Assembly: GCF_003350295.1 (NCBI RefSeq)
Contig: NZ_QLYY01000012.1
Span: 62,001-126,000, forward strand
Direction of reading: 5' to 3'
From: Vibrio tetraodonis
GTDB lineage: Bacteria > Pseudomonadota > Gammaproteobacteria > Enterobacterales > Vibrionaceae
DNA: 64,000 bases
The notes under the pieces: model-generated
What the model was told of the DNA's origin: nothing
Database searches by the model: none
The model's input: only the letters and a program-made list of their open reading frames with translations
Position numbers and translations under genes: made by a program
Part shown: piece after piece, positions 47,402 to 56,925 of the stretch
How the letters are laid out: every line of letters begins with the position of its first letter
How positions within the stretch are numbered: the stretch's first letter is position 1

Positions 47402-48031
47402 ATGGAAGTAGTGGCTTTAGATATCGATCAAATCAAAGCGATCGTGTTTGATTTAGATAACACACTAGTAAGCTCAAATCTTGATTTTAACTGGCTAAGA
47501 GCACAAATTGGTTGTCCAAAAGAGGTTGATTTACTGACATTTATTGAACAACTCAATTGCTCTCAGTCAGCAGCGGCTGCGAATCAAATAGTACTCGAGC
47601 ATGAACTTGATGATGCCAACCATTCAACACCCATGCAAGGTTGCCATGATCTGCTTGGATTTATTGAAAAGCACAGCCTGTACACTGCAATCATCACACG
47701 AAATTGTTTCGAAGCATCGCTGCGTAAAGCCGAGCACAATAAGTTAAATATTTCGCGTATCATAAGTCGAGAACACTTCCCTCCTAAACCAGCCCCAGAT
47801 TCCTTGTTATCACTAGCAGATGAATGGGGCTTAGACTCACATCAGATTCTTTATGTGGGTGATTATGTTTACGATTTGCAAGCAGCTAGCAATGCGAATA
47901 TGCCCTCATGCCTGGTTACTCATGGCAATGCCAACACATTCTCTCATCAAGCATCAGTGACGGTCACTGAGTTAGACGAGCTGCTTATGCTATTGCTCGA
48001 TCACCAAGTGAGTCGACCACCTCTTGACTAA
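47402..48031 (+). CDS. HAD-superfamily hydrolase (phosphatase-like)
   Basis: A 209-residue HAD protein with motif I DLDNT (D17, D19), a small helical cap, motif II T-R (ITRN), and motifs III/IV ending in LYVGDYVYDLQAA. It likely hydrolyses a small phosphate ester; the substrate cannot be deduced. It lies 18 bases after the glutaredoxin gene with its own GAGGAG ribosome site. Confidence 0.85.
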   Translation: MEVVALDIDQIKAIVFDLDNTLVSSNLDFNWLRAQIGCPKEVDLLTFIEQLNCSQSAAAANQIVLEHELDDANHSTPMQGCHDLLGFIEKHSLYTAIITRNCFEASLRKAEHNKLNISRIISREHFPPKPAPDSLLSLADEWGLDSHQILYVGDYVYDLQAASNANMPSCLVTHGNANTFSHQASVTVTELDELLMLLLDHQVSRPPLD

Positions 48032-48123
48032 ATCATATATAACGCAAATTAAACAATAAGATAGGTGACGCATATCCAATAACATCGTATGATTCTGCGT
48101 ACTATTTTTTCAATAAGATAATT

Positions 48124-49014
48124 ATGGCTTTAAACAACCACCACCCTATACAGGGCGCGAGCTGGATGCTCACCGCAGGTTTAGCGTTTGCTATAGTCAA
48201 TAGCCTTGCTCAAGTTGCCAGTATTAAGTTTGGACTAACTTCGACTACTGTCGCCTTTGTTCAATATTCGATAGCGCTAGTGGTGATTCTTCCTTATCTT
48301 TTGAGCCTGGGCATACGCGAGTCCTTGCAAACCAATCACCTCGGCTGGCATATATTTCGTGTTTTTCTTTCCGTCATTGGTATCCAACTCTGGTTATGGG
48401 CTTTAGCTTATCCGGTACCTATTTGGCAAGGTATCGCTTTGCTCATGACATCTCCGCTGTTTGCAACGATAGGCTCAGGCCTGTTTCTAAAAGAACAAGT
48501 AGGGATAGCGAGATGGGGCGCAACATTATCTGGCTTTATCGGTGCTATGTTAATCTTAGAGCCTTGGGCTGATGACTTTAGCTTGGCGGCATTACTCCCT
48601 ATTGGTGCAGCATTCTTTTGGGCGTGTTACTCCTTGATGGTAAAGAAATTGTCCTCCAATGACTCGCCATCGACTATGGTGGTCTATTTGCTTATTTTAA
48701 TTACACCATTTAATCTCCTGCTTGCAATCCCCGAATGGCATACACCAGAAGGTGGTTTGATATGGCTAGTGCTCATTGGCGCAGGAGCACTAACCGCTTT
48801 AGCTCAATGGGCAATAGTCAAAGCCTATTCTGTTGCCGATGCCTCGTTTGTTCAGCCTTTTGATCATGCAAAGTTACCTCTTAATGTCTTAGCAGGCTGG
48901 GTCGTGTTTAGCTGGGTTCCGCCCGGAAGGCTGTGGTTAGGGGCCGCTATTATCATTGCATCTGTTGCTTTTATCACTCAATGGGAATCAAAAAAATCTC
49001 GCGAAGTGAAATAA
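48124..49014 (+). CDS. EamA/DMT-family transporter
   Basis: A 296-residue protein with about ten membrane helices in two EamA repeats, typical of drug/metabolite exporters: WMLTAGLAFAIVNSLAQ at the start and ALAQWAIVKAYSVADAS in the second half. It probably exports a small metabolite. The substrate is unknown. Confidence 0.85.
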   Translation: MALNNHHPIQGASWMLTAGLAFAIVNSLAQVASIKFGLTSTTVAFVQYSIALVVILPYLLSLGIRESLQTNHLGWHIFRVFLSVIGIQLWLWALAYPVPIWQGIALLMTSPLFATIGSGLFLKEQVGIARWGATLSGFIGAMLILEPWADDFSLAALLPIGAAFFWACYSLMVKKLSSNDSPSTMVVYLLILITPFNLLLAIPEWHTPEGGLIWLVLIGAGALTALAQWAIVKAYSVADASFVQPFDHAKLPLNVLAGWVVFSWVPPGRLWLGAAIIIASVAFITQWESKKSREVK

Positions 49015-49066
49015 ATAATAGTTTATCCCGTTCTATTATTTAGACATATATTCGGGAGAGTACTCA

Positions 49067-49690
49067 ATGGCAGAACCAATCAAATTAACACTATATCGCT
49101 GGGGTGGAAGCTGGGGACCATTTAGCGTTAAAATTCCATGCGGTGAATGCACGTTAACCAAAGATATTCTCAAAGATACCTTTGAGAACGAATTAGCCGA
49201 TGTTCCCGTCGAGCTAGAGGTTAAAGACTGGTTATCTCATTGGTGGGAACCGCTAAAAGTAGGCGCTTGGCATGCTCCAATCCTAATGGTGGAAGGAAAA
49301 GTAGTCAGCCAAGGCGAAGCATTAAACCGCGGGGTATTAGTGCAATCTGTCGTAAAAGAGTGGACTAAGCGTGACACACTTAAAGGCAACATTGTTTACG
49401 GAAAAGCAACCTGTCCATACTGTGTAAAAGCCAAGAAATTGCTCGATGATGCTGGTGTTGAATACCAGTACCACGATGTGGTCAAAGATAGCGCAGCGCT
49501 ATATAGAATGATCCCTGAAGTCAAAACAATCATAGGTGAAAAAACGCCAGTTACTGTGCCACAGATTTGGCTTGATGGTCAATACATTGGAGGTGCAGAT
49601 AACCTGCCGGCATGGCTTGAAGAAAAAGGGCTAAACAAAGTGCCAGATAATGTGGTTAATATGGAAAATAACCAAAGTTCTGCAAATTAA
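49067..49690 (+). CDS. two-domain glutaredoxin with N-terminal thioredoxin-fold module
   Basis: A 207-residue protein. Residues about 1-100 form a thioredoxin-fold-like module with CGEC (C25-C28) and a cis-proline-like APILMV; residues about 107-190 form a glutaredoxin with CPYC (116-119), TVPQIW and GGADNL. Two redox-active pairs in one chain may allow relay within the protein. The tail is short and acidic. A GC-rich hairpin follows the stop. Confidence 0.87.
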   Translation: MAEPIKLTLYRWGGSWGPFSVKIPCGECTLTKDILKDTFENELADVPVELEVKDWLSHWWEPLKVGAWHAPILMVEGKVVSQGEALNRGVLVQSVVKEWTKRDTLKGNIVYGKATCPYCVKAKKLLDDAGVEYQYHDVVKDSAALYRMIPEVKTIIGEKTPVTVPQIWLDGQYIGGADNLPAWLEEKGLNKVPDNVVNMENNQSSAN

Positions 49691-49700
49691 ATGAGTTAGG

Positions 49701-49721
49701 CCCCCCGCATTTAGGGGGGGC
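49701..49721. terminator. GC-rich hairpin after the two-domain glutaredoxin gene
   Basis: GCCCCCC (ending 49706, with the preceding G) and GGGGGGC (ending 49721) form a 7-bp GC stem with an 8-base loop between convergent genes. The T-tract on either side is weak. Confidence 0.6.
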
Positions 49722-49734
49722 TTAACTGTTTCGT

Positions 49735-50082
49735 TTATCGCTTTGGCTGTTGAAAAGTTTTACCTGCCGCTTGATAAGTATCTTTACGTTTTACATCAAA
49801 CATTACTTCAAAGAACCAAGCAACAAATCGAATAACATCATCACCTTCGTTCATGATATGCTCGATGTACTCTTGCTCTTCACCTTGATCGTTTTGCTCA
49901 ATCGTAACATGATAAATACGGCGTTCGCCTTCGACTTCAGCGAGCGAAAACTGGCCTACCAGCGAGAGCGCAGCTTGCGCCACATCCTCATTATGATTCG
50001 ATTTGAGTATTTCGAGCGCTTGGGGCAAACCTTCTTGTTTACAAAGCGCTGTAACTAACTCAGAAAATTCTTTATGTTCCAT
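49735..50082 (-). CDS. conserved hypothetical small protein
   Basis: A 115-residue soluble protein with a helical N-terminal half (about 3-45) and a beta-rich acidic half. I do not recognise a family. It has no signal peptide. It is transcribed towards the two-domain glutaredoxin gene and away from the MFS exporter region. Confidence 0.65.
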   Translation of the reverse strand: MEHKEFSELVTALCKQEGLPQALEILKSNHNEDVAQAALSLVGQFSLAEVEGERRIYHVTIEQNDQGEEQEYIEHIMNEGDDVIRFVAWFFEVMFDVKRKDTYQAAGKTFQQPKR

Positions 50083-50140
50083 CGTAGACCTTTAACATGT
50101 CGACATTAGAGAACGCATTGTATCAGGGTGTTTATGCCTT

Positions 50141-51319
50141 TCAAGCAAACTCTCGACGAGTAACTGCCGTCAATCGACCTGTGTATAAAGCAATACCCAT
50201 AGCTCCAGCACAGATAAGATAAAATGTGCCTAATGCCACACTGTTTTGTATCCAAGTCTCAACCAGATATCCCCCCAATAATCCAGCTAAGCACATTTGG
50301 ATTGCTCCCGTTAACGCTGAAACCGCTCCAGCTTGCCTTTTATGTGGCCCGAGCAGCATAGCGATAGAAATTGGAAAAGATAAGCCTTGAGCTACCACCA
50401 TCCAAGTAAAAGCCCAAATGATATTAAATAGCGTCAACTCAGTCGCGGTTAACCAAACTCCTGAAGCAACAATAATACAAATGGCTAGCGCTAGAATCTT
50501 TCGCGAACTCACATAGCGGTTAAGAACATTTAATACCAAAGTTCCTACAAGCAAACCAGCAGAGGGAATCACCATTACGCTTCCATACTGAGCCGCCGTT
50601 AAACCCAGTTCGTGTTGAAGGATAAATGGCATTACAGACAAAGATACTACACAGGCTAGGTAGGTGATCCAATTATAACTGGCACTGCAAAGTACTTGCT
50701 TGCTCTTAATCAAGTAAGCATAGTCAGATACGACCTTATTTAGACTAAATGTCGTTGTACCATAGGTCATGGTTTCAGGAAGTATGTAATAACCTAAAAC
50801 AAAAGTCGCAGCCAAATAACTCAACACAAATACAAACACAGCCTCCCAACCAAAATAAAAGGCTATCCAACCACCAAGCACGGGCGCAAGCACTGGCATT
50901 ATCGAAGCAGTGACCGATACGTAAGACAATGCCTTAGTTAATTCCCGACCATCATAACAATCTCGCAAGACACTACGTCCTAACACAGAAGCACTACCAG
51001 AACCTAGACCCTGTAAAAGGCGGCCTAAAACCAAAATCCAGAGGTTGTGAGTAAATAAAATGCACATTAGAGTGCCAATTAAATATATGCCTTGACCGAG
51101 CAAAAAGACTGGTCTGCGACCAATAGCATCGGATAAGGGACCATAGAAAAGCTGTGAAACACCAAAACCGACAAGAAATAGAGTGACTAAAAGTTGCACA
51201 TCGGATTGACTAATTTGTAGCGCTTTGCTGATCATGGGTAAAGAAGGAAGATAAATACTCACCCCTACCTGCCCGGTCGAAATAATGAGCATCGCCATCA
51301 ATATCGGCGTTTTTTTCAT
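50141..51319 (-). CDS. MFS multidrug exporter, Bcr/CflA family
   Basis: A 392-residue protein with twelve membrane helices. The Bcr/CflA signatures are visible: STGQVGVSIYLPSLPMI in helix 1, FYGPLSDAIGRRPVFLLG between helices 2 and 3, and GRLLQGLGSGSASVLGRSVLRD. It should export drugs or small metabolites by proton antiport. It is divergent from a LysR regulator with 112 bases between starts, a classic arrangement for regulator and target. Confidence 0.9.
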   Translation of the reverse strand: MKKTPILMAMLIISTGQVGVSIYLPSLPMISKALQISQSDVQLLVTLFLVGFGVSQLFYGPLSDAIGRRPVFLLGQGIYLIGTLMCILFTHNLWILVLGRLLQGLGSGSASVLGRSVLRDCYDGRELTKALSYVSVTASIMPVLAPVLGGWIAFYFGWEAVFVFVLSYLAATFVLGYYILPETMTYGTTTFSLNKVVSDYAYLIKSKQVLCSASYNWITYLACVVSLSVMPFILQHELGLTAAQYGSVMVIPSAGLLVGTLVLNVLNRYVSSRKILALAICIIVASGVWLTATELTLFNIIWAFTWMVVAQGLSFPISIAMLLGPHKRQAGAVSALTGAIQMCLAGLLGGYLVETWIQNSVALGTFYLICAGAMGIALYTGRLTAVTRREFA

Positions 51320-51431
51320 TTCAATACCTCATACTTTTGATGTGCAACTAAGTTTAAGTTAAGCGCCAAATAATGATAATATCTTCAGTTGGAAACTAAT
51401 TAATTCCTAATGGGAATGAATAAGGCAGACA

Positions 51432-52310
51432 ATGGATTGGATTCAAAGTGTTCAAAGTTATATTCGCGTAGTCGATGAAGGAAGCTTTAACGGTGCCGCT
51501 CGTAAGATGAATGCCACCAGCTCCGCAATTAGCAAGCGTATACAGTGGCTTGAAGAAAGGATCGGTGTTCAACTTTTAAAACGTACCACTCGCAGTGTAA
51601 CTCAAACCGAAGCTGGTGCCCTGTTTTACCAAAGGGCAAAAGTGCAATTGGAGGGGTGGCAGTCCGTTGTTGACGAGACCCGATCAGTGAATCAAACCCC
51701 TGCAGGACTTTTAAAAATCGGAGCCACCATTGCCGTTGGTTCTAAGTTCTTGGTGCAATACCTCGATGACTTTCTCCAGATGTACCCGGATGTTCGAATC
51801 CAATTGATCACCACAACTCCTGGGCAGTTACCAGAGCTAAGCTTAGATTTATTCATCAGCCGTGAATTGGAACAACTAAACTCACTAAGTTTTAAAGCTT
51901 CCCCGCTTTTTGAACACAAGGCAGGGTTTTATGCCTCTCCTGCTTATCTTGAAAGATATGGTGAACCCACTGCCATAGAGGAACTTACGGAGCACAACAT
52001 ACTCATTTGGGGTGAAAGACCGCAACGAGAAGTCAAGCTTAATAACGGAAAAAGAATCGTACTTTCGGGCAATCTCGCGACAACAAACCCTGAAGCCCTT
52101 TTCTATGCAGCTAAAAACGCTATCGGAATACTTATATCTAATGATGTGATGATTAAAGACGAATTAAATACCGGCGCGTTACGAAGGATCTTGCCATCTA
52201 CGACTACCGATGAAACCACCGTCTACGCCTATTACCCAAAACTGGATTACCAACATACTCGAACAAAATTATTTTTAGACTACCTGAAAAATCGTCTCCT
52301 TGATGAGTAG
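51432..52310 (+). CDS. LysR-family transcriptional regulator
   Basis: A 292-residue regulator with an N-terminal helix-turn-helix (about 1-60: SFNGAARKMNATSSAISKRIQWLEERIGVQLLKRTTR) and a periplasmic-binding-type effector domain (about 90-290). It probably controls the divergent Bcr/CflA exporter. The effector is unknown. Confidence 0.9.
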   Translation: MDWIQSVQSYIRVVDEGSFNGAARKMNATSSAISKRIQWLEERIGVQLLKRTTRSVTQTEAGALFYQRAKVQLEGWQSVVDETRSVNQTPAGLLKIGATIAVGSKFLVQYLDDFLQMYPDVRIQLITTTPGQLPELSLDLFISRELEQLNSLSFKASPLFEHKAGFYASPAYLERYGEPTAIEELTEHNILIWGERPQREVKLNNGKRIVLSGNLATTNPEALFYAAKNAIGILISNDVMIKDELNTGALRRILPSTTTDETTVYAYYPKLDYQHTRTKLFLDYLKNRLLDE

Positions 52311-52400
52311 GTTTGCTTCAACAGAGAAAAAGATCCAAACTAAAATTTGAAATAATATGAGACCTGTACCATATTTAAGCGTGACATTAGCAATAAATAA

Positions 52401-52414
52401 GTGATTTAAATCAC
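52401..52414. promoter_or_regulatory. perfect palindrome GTGATTTAAATCAC (CRP- or FNR-like)
   Basis: This 14-bp perfect palindrome lies 20 bases before the start of the GGDEF-EAL gene. It fits both CRP (GTGA-N6-TCAC) and FNR (TGAT-N4-ATCA) half-sites. So close to the start codon it would more easily repress than activate. Confidence 0.55.
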
Positions 52415-52433
52415 GGCTAAGCAGGTAGTTCAA

Positions 52434-54284
52434 ATGGCTAGGGCATCATTACAGGCAACATCTATTGATTTAGATGTTCTGAGCTTAACGTTACAACTCG
52501 ACGGCACTGAATTGCTTAATCGGGTTGCCAGTGTATTGCATCAGCATTTCACATCGTACTCGACGTGCATCGTCGAGATAGATAAGTTTAATGCCAACGG
52601 GTATTGCCTAGCGCAGGCGTGCTTTGATTCAAGTAATGTTCCTATTTCATATTCGCTCACCAACACACCTTCATTTCGCGTGAGCCATTCTGAACTCGAT
52701 TACGTACTGTACACTCAGAAAGTCATGTCACAATTTCCTAATGACCCGTATCTATGTGAACATAATATTGAAGCCTATATTGGTATCCCACTAAAGACCG
52801 CCGCAGGTGAAATACTTGGTGTACTCTTGTCAACCTTCAAGCACCCCGTCCAATCTCCTAAAGAACTTATTTATTACCATATGCTTTTCGCAAATATAGT
52901 GATGCACAGCCTTCGAGTGAAATGGCTTGCCTCTCGATCTGATAGCTTGGTTAGGCAACTTAGTTATGAAGTTTCTCATGATAATCTAACTGGCCTGCTC
53001 AATAGAAGTTATCTAGCCGACAAGCTCGAGCGATTGTCTGAATCACACTCAGGCTATTTGACCCTCGTCTATCTCGATATCGACAGCTTCAAGACAATTA
53101 ACAACTTATACGGGCAATATATTGGTGACCAAGTACTTAAATTTGTCTCACACGCTATCGAGTCCTCTTTGCATAGTAAACAACTTGCGTTTCGGATCTC
53201 CGGAGACGAATTTGCCTTTGTGACCTATGCTAATGATCCTGTTGAAGTATGCCATTCAATATTGGCAAAACTTGAGCCAGGCTATCAAGACCCAGCATAT
53301 AACTTAAAAGTAAATGTTAGCATGGGTGTGGCGATTAAATCCGATCCCAGGATCACTGTTGACCAGCTAATTCTCAATGCTAGCCTAGCACTCAAAGATT
53401 GTAAGCAAAAAAGAAATACTCAGATTCGATGTTACGATACTGAACTCAGCACTCTATACTATCGCCGAACAAGAGTGATAGATGCGCTGCGTCAAGAGCT
53501 TGCAGCCAACCGGTGCGCAACGAGCGAAATCTACGTTGTCGCCCAGCCTATCGTCAAACAAGATCAGGGAGAATGGCGTTACTTTGAGATCCTCGCTCGC
53601 TGGGAGAGCCAGTCATTAGGATTTGTTTCCCCGACAGAGTTTATAGAGGCCGCTGAACAATCGGGCTTAATTGTTGATCTTGGAGAAAGAATCATTCAGC
53701 TCGCATGCCAAGCAAAAAAACAATTAGAAGATGGGTTAGGCTATGGAGTCAGGTTAGGTATAAATTGTAGCGCGCACGAGCTCAGTGACACTCAGCGTTA
53801 TCTAGCACATTTGACATCAACTATTAGCATGTACGGTTTTAAGCCTTCAGAGTTCACCATCGAACTTACCGAAACCGTGTTACTGTCGCAAGAAGGGGAG
53901 ATTGGCGCTATATTAAATCAGATGCGAGGCCTTGGGTTTTGTATTGCTCTTGATGATTTTGGCACTGGGTATTCAAGCCTTAACTATATCCATCGTTATC
54001 CAATAGATTGTATAAAGATTGACGCAAGTTTCATCCGCGACTTAATGAGTAACTCAACCTCAGAGCGCTTAGTTTGGCTAATTATCCAACTTTCCCAACA
54101 ACTCAAAGTTGACATAGTCGCAGAAGGGGTCGAAACACACCAAGTGGTTGATAAGTTGCACCAAATGGGCTGCACACAAATCCAAGGCTATTATTACTCT
54201 CGCCCAGAGAAACCAGATATCATTATTAAAGCGCAAAATAGTCTTGGACCAAGTGAGCCACCTACGCAGGCTATAACCTGTTAA
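52434..54284 (+). CDS. GAF-GGDEF-EAL cyclic-di-GMP enzyme
   Basis: A 616-residue soluble protein: GAF-like sensor (about 15-165), GGDEF domain (about 178-335) with SGDEF at 256-260, and EAL domain (about 360-605). The EAL motif reads EIL (385-387), and the other catalytic landmarks (QPIV, ELTETVLL, LDDFGTGYSSL, VAEGVE) are present, so phosphodiesterase activity is likely. The GGDEF has one serine substitution, which is tolerated in some active enzymes, and no RxxD inhibitory site. It may make, break or both. The ligand of the sensor is unknown. Confidence 0.9.
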   Translation: MARASLQATSIDLDVLSLTLQLDGTELLNRVASVLHQHFTSYSTCIVEIDKFNANGYCLAQACFDSSNVPISYSLTNTPSFRVSHSELDYVLYTQKVMSQFPNDPYLCEHNIEAYIGIPLKTAAGEILGVLLSTFKHPVQSPKELIYYHMLFANIVMHSLRVKWLASRSDSLVRQLSYEVSHDNLTGLLNRSYLADKLERLSESHSGYLTLVYLDIDSFKTINNLYGQYIGDQVLKFVSHAIESSLHSKQLAFRISGDEFAFVTYANDPVEVCHSILAKLEPGYQDPAYNLKVNVSMGVAIKSDPRITVDQLILNASLALKDCKQKRNTQIRCYDTELSTLYYRRTRVIDALRQELAANRCATSEIYVVAQPIVKQDQGEWRYFEILARWESQSLGFVSPTEFIEAAEQSGLIVDLGERIIQLACQAKKQLEDGLGYGVRLGINCSAHELSDTQRYLAHLTSTISMYGFKPSEFTIELTETVLLSQEGEIGAILNQMRGLGFCIALDDFGTGYSSLNYIHRYPIDCIKIDASFIRDLMSNSTSERLVWLIIQLSQQLKVDIVAEGVETHQVVDKLHQMGCTQIQGYYYSRPEKPDIIIKAQNSLGPSEPPTQAITC

Positions 54285-54317
54285 ATGTCACTCCAAGCTC
54301 CAAACCCAATTTATATG

Positions 54318-54830
54318 TTAGTAATGGCCGCTATCTGCTAGCAACGTACAAACTCGCGGCGTAGTGAGCGAACTAATATCTTGGTTTCGCGCTATCCTTG
54401 CCCGAATATCTGTACTCCTTACCTTGACCGTCTCAGGACAAGCCATTACAGACCAAGCTTCGAGAATTTTGTCCGCTTGATAAAACTTGCCAAAATTAAA
54501 CAGATTGTCGGGGCCTATCACAAAAGTAAGATAGTCGTCTGGGTATTCGCTTTGAATCTCCTTTAATACCGCATAAGTGGTGACGCTCTGCTCCGGTTTG
54601 TAGAGACGCTCTTCGATACGGCTTAACTCAATATTTTTGACAGACAGGTCCTTTATGAATGCCTCAACTAACTCACACCGCTTGGTATAATCAAGCATTT
54701 CCTTACCCCAAGCATGACTAATACTAGGTACTAAAAGGACTCGATCAAAGTGCATTAATGATTCAATAACACTCTGGTGGCCAATACTAGGTGGATTAAA
54801 CGCACTGCCAAATACCGCAATTTTGCTCAT
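54318..54830 (-). CDS. nicotinate/nicotinamide nucleotide adenylyltransferase-like protein
   Basis: A 170-residue nucleotidyltransferase with the N-terminal HxGH-type motif in GSAFNPPSIGHQ (residues 8-19) and the C-terminal RSTDIRARI motif. It should join a nicotinate or nicotinamide mononucleotide to AMP. It is shorter than E. coli NadD and is divergent from nadE, so it probably acts in the same NAD pathway as a paralogue. Confidence 0.8.
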   Translation of the reverse strand: MSKIAVFGSAFNPPSIGHQSVIESLMHFDRVLLVPSISHAWGKEMLDYTKRCELVEAFIKDLSVKNIELSRIEERLYKPEQSVTTYAVLKEIQSEYPDDYLTFVIGPDNLFNFGKFYQADKILEAWSVMACPETVKVRSTDIRARIARNQDISSLTTPRVCTLLADSGHY

Positions 54831-54937
54831 TTTCTTTCCTGATAACCGTGAATTTAGTGTTCATAGTTTTCTAAACTGTTCATTGAGGTATGATATTACT
54901 ATTATTTCGTAAAATCATGCTTGCAGGAAGAAAACCT

Positions 54938-55765
54938 ATGGAACAGCAAATCCGCGATGAAATGCGTGTACTGCCGTCAATTGATCCTCAATTTGAAATC
55001 TCACGCCGTGTTGAATTTATCAAAAATAAGCTAAAAGATGCGCGATGCAAGGCATTAGTGCTAGGCATCAGTGGTGGTGTGGACTCAACCACCTGTGGCC
55101 GCTTGGCACAAATAGCGATTGATGAACTCAATAGCGAAACCGACGCAGGTTATCAGTTCATTGCTGTTCGCCTGCCTTACGGCGAGCAAAAAGATGAAGA
55201 TGAGGCTCAAATTGCCTTGGAATTTATTCAACCTACTCATTCAGTCTCGGTGAATATCAAACCTGGCGTAGATGGCTTACACGCTTCTTCTCAGCAAGCT
55301 TTGACCAATATAGGCCTAATGCCAGCCGAAGCTACTAAAGTAGACTTTGTCAAAGGGAACGTTAAAGCTAGAGCCAGAATGGTCGCCCAATATGAAATAG
55401 CAGGTTTCATTGATGGATTAGTTTTAGGCACAGATCATTCTGCAGAAAACATTACTGGCTTCTACACAAAATTTGGCGATGGTGCATGTGACTTAGCACC
55501 TCTTTTCGGTCTAAGTAAACGTCAAGTTCGAGAACTTGCAGACACACTAGGAGCACCTAAGGTTCTAGTAAACAAAACGCCCACCGCAGATTTGGAAGAA
55601 CTCGCTCCTCAGAAAGCAGACGAAGATGCGCTCAGCCTCAGTTATGATCAAATTGATGATTTCCTTGAAGGTAAACCCGTTTCGCAAGACACGGTCGACC
55701 GCTTAATCTCCATTTACAAAGCAACACAACATAAACGGCAGCCAATTCCGACCATTTATGACTAA
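54938..55765 (+). CDS. nadE: NH3-dependent NAD+ synthetase
   Basis: A 275-residue N-type ATP pyrophosphatase with the PP-loop SGGVDS (45-50) and the family segment [35 protein letters not shown]. It makes NAD+ from nicotinate adenine dinucleotide and ammonia. It lacks the glutaminase domain. The ATG at 54938 has AGGAAG in front and gives the same length as E. coli NadE; the upstream ATG at 54890 is rejected. It is divergent from an adenylyltransferase-like gene that supplies the preceding step. Confidence 0.95.
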   Translation: MEQQIRDEMRVLPSIDPQFEISRRVEFIKNKLKDARCKALVLGISGGVDSTTCGRLAQIAIDELNSETDAGYQFIAVRLPYGEQKDEDEAQIALEFIQPTHSVSVNIKPGVDGLHASSQQALTNIGLMPAEATKVDFVKGNVKARARMVAQYEIAGFIDGLVLGTDHSAENITGFYTKFGDGACDLAPLFGLSKRQVRELADTLGAPKVLVNKTPTADLEELAPQKADEDALSLSYDQIDDFLEGKPVSQDTVDRLISIYKATQHKRQPIPTIYD

Positions 55766-55790
55766 CTAGGGTTTTCTCCCAAACTAGAAA

Positions 55791-55820
55791 CAGAGCTTAT
55801 TTGTACTCAAATAAGCTCTG
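55791..55820. terminator. 12-bp hairpin after nadE
   Basis: CAGAGCTTATTT (55791-55802) pairs perfectly with AAATAAGCTCTG (55809-55820) around a 6-base loop. It probably ends nadE transcription; no clear T-tract follows on the plus strand. Confidence 0.65.
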
Positions 55821-55822
55821 AC

Positions 55823-56041
55823 CTACGATCGTTTGCCATAACGAATTAAGTAACGCATAAAACTGGTGACCAGCGACTCTACTAAATCGCAATCTGCTTG
55901 TTTACACTCTTTACTGAGTAGTGAAAAAATAGAAACCGTGAAATTGTCGTTATTAAGCCAAGGCAGCCATTTTTTAGTGTCATGCAGTTGTAATTTAATA
56001 TAGGAAGATGTTGACTGACTTATGAAGCCGAATTGTTGTTT
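55823..56041 (-). pseudogene. open frame continuing in phase after the VpsT-like gene (possible gene remnant)
   Basis: After the VpsT-like stop (TAA), one codon and a second in-frame stop (TAG), the same frame stays open for 72 codons to a TAG at 55823-55825. It has no ATG, GTG or TTG near its start. The translation looks protein-like, with KKWLPWLNNDNFTVSIF, a CKQADCDLVESL stretch and a basic end (RYLIRYGKRS). It may be a decayed C-terminal extension or a small gene that lost its start, or chance. Confidence 0.3.
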
Positions 56042-56047
56042 CTAAGC

Positions 56048-56716
56048 TTAATATCTTTCTTCTAATGCAATATTATTGTTTGCCCAAAGGAGTGCTTGAA
56101 GTCGATTTTTAGCATTGATTTTCTTAAAGATATTATGCAAATGTGTTTTAACCGTATTTTCTGTCACAACAAGTTCATCAGCAATTTGTACATTAGACGC
56201 CCCATGACCGAGTAAATACATTATTTGTTTTTCGCGCTTTGTCAGATTCGCATACGCTTGTGAGGTTTTTGCCGTAATCATACTCCGAAAATACTCGATA
56301 TGATCCTGAGCTACCTGTCGAGTTAACCACATTTCTCCTTCAAAAATTTTTTCTAAGCCATTAAAAAGTGTCGACATATCATCATCGAGATAAAAAACTC
56401 CAACTAAATTTCGCCATTTAAATAGCTCTTCTGATGACGTTTCTCTCGGGCAGTTTATGATTATTTCTCGAGCATTATTTTCACTGGCGAGTCTTGCTTG
56501 GTTATATTGCTCGAGCTTACTTTCATCCAAATAGTGATAATCGAATAAAACATAGTCCCCGAGTTTTACACCTAGGGATACAGATTCAAGTAATTGCTCG
56601 ATAGTGACCATACAAACATTATGCTCAATGCCTTTTTTTAACGAATCATTAAACACTCTAGACTGCAAAGATACATCGGAGAGGAAAGTTACTTCGTAGG
56701 TTGGTTGGTTGGCCAT
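56048..56716 (-). CDS. VpsT/CsgD-like LuxR-family regulator with cyclic-di-GMP motif
   Basis: A 222-residue regulator with a receiver-like N-terminal domain (about 5-125) lacking the usual phosphoacceptor cluster, the motif WLTR (130-133) that binds cyclic-di-GMP in Vibrio cholerae VpsT, and a LuxR-type helix-turn-helix (about 155-215: LTKREKQIMYLLGHGASNVQIADELVV). It should dimerise on cyclic-di-GMP and control biofilm matrix or capsule genes. V. parahaemolyticus CpsQ and CpsS are relatives, so the exact ortholog is uncertain. No matrix genes are in the window. Confidence 0.88.
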   Translation of the reverse strand: MANQPTYEVTFLSDVSLQSRVFNDSLKKGIEHNVCMVTIEQLLESVSLGVKLGDYVLFDYHYLDESKLEQYNQARLASENNAREIIINCPRETSSEELFKWRNLVGVFYLDDDMSTLFNGLEKIFEGEMWLTRQVAQDHIEYFRSMITAKTSQAYANLTKREKQIMYLLGHGASNVQIADELVVTENTVKTHLHNIFKKINAKNRLQALLWANNNIALEERY

Positions 56717-56925
56717 CTTAACATGCTCCGGCTCATTCTTATTGATCGATGAAACAATATTGATTCGGTGAAAATTGTCAAGCTAACCTGAATAAAAAAA
56801 ACAATTTACCCAATAAGTTAATGAGGATGGCCATATTATAGCCACCACTTATCAATTCTGAGACATTTTTACATCTTAAAAATAATAGGTAAATTTAGTC
56901 GAAGTCCAATTTAGCTATTTTATCA

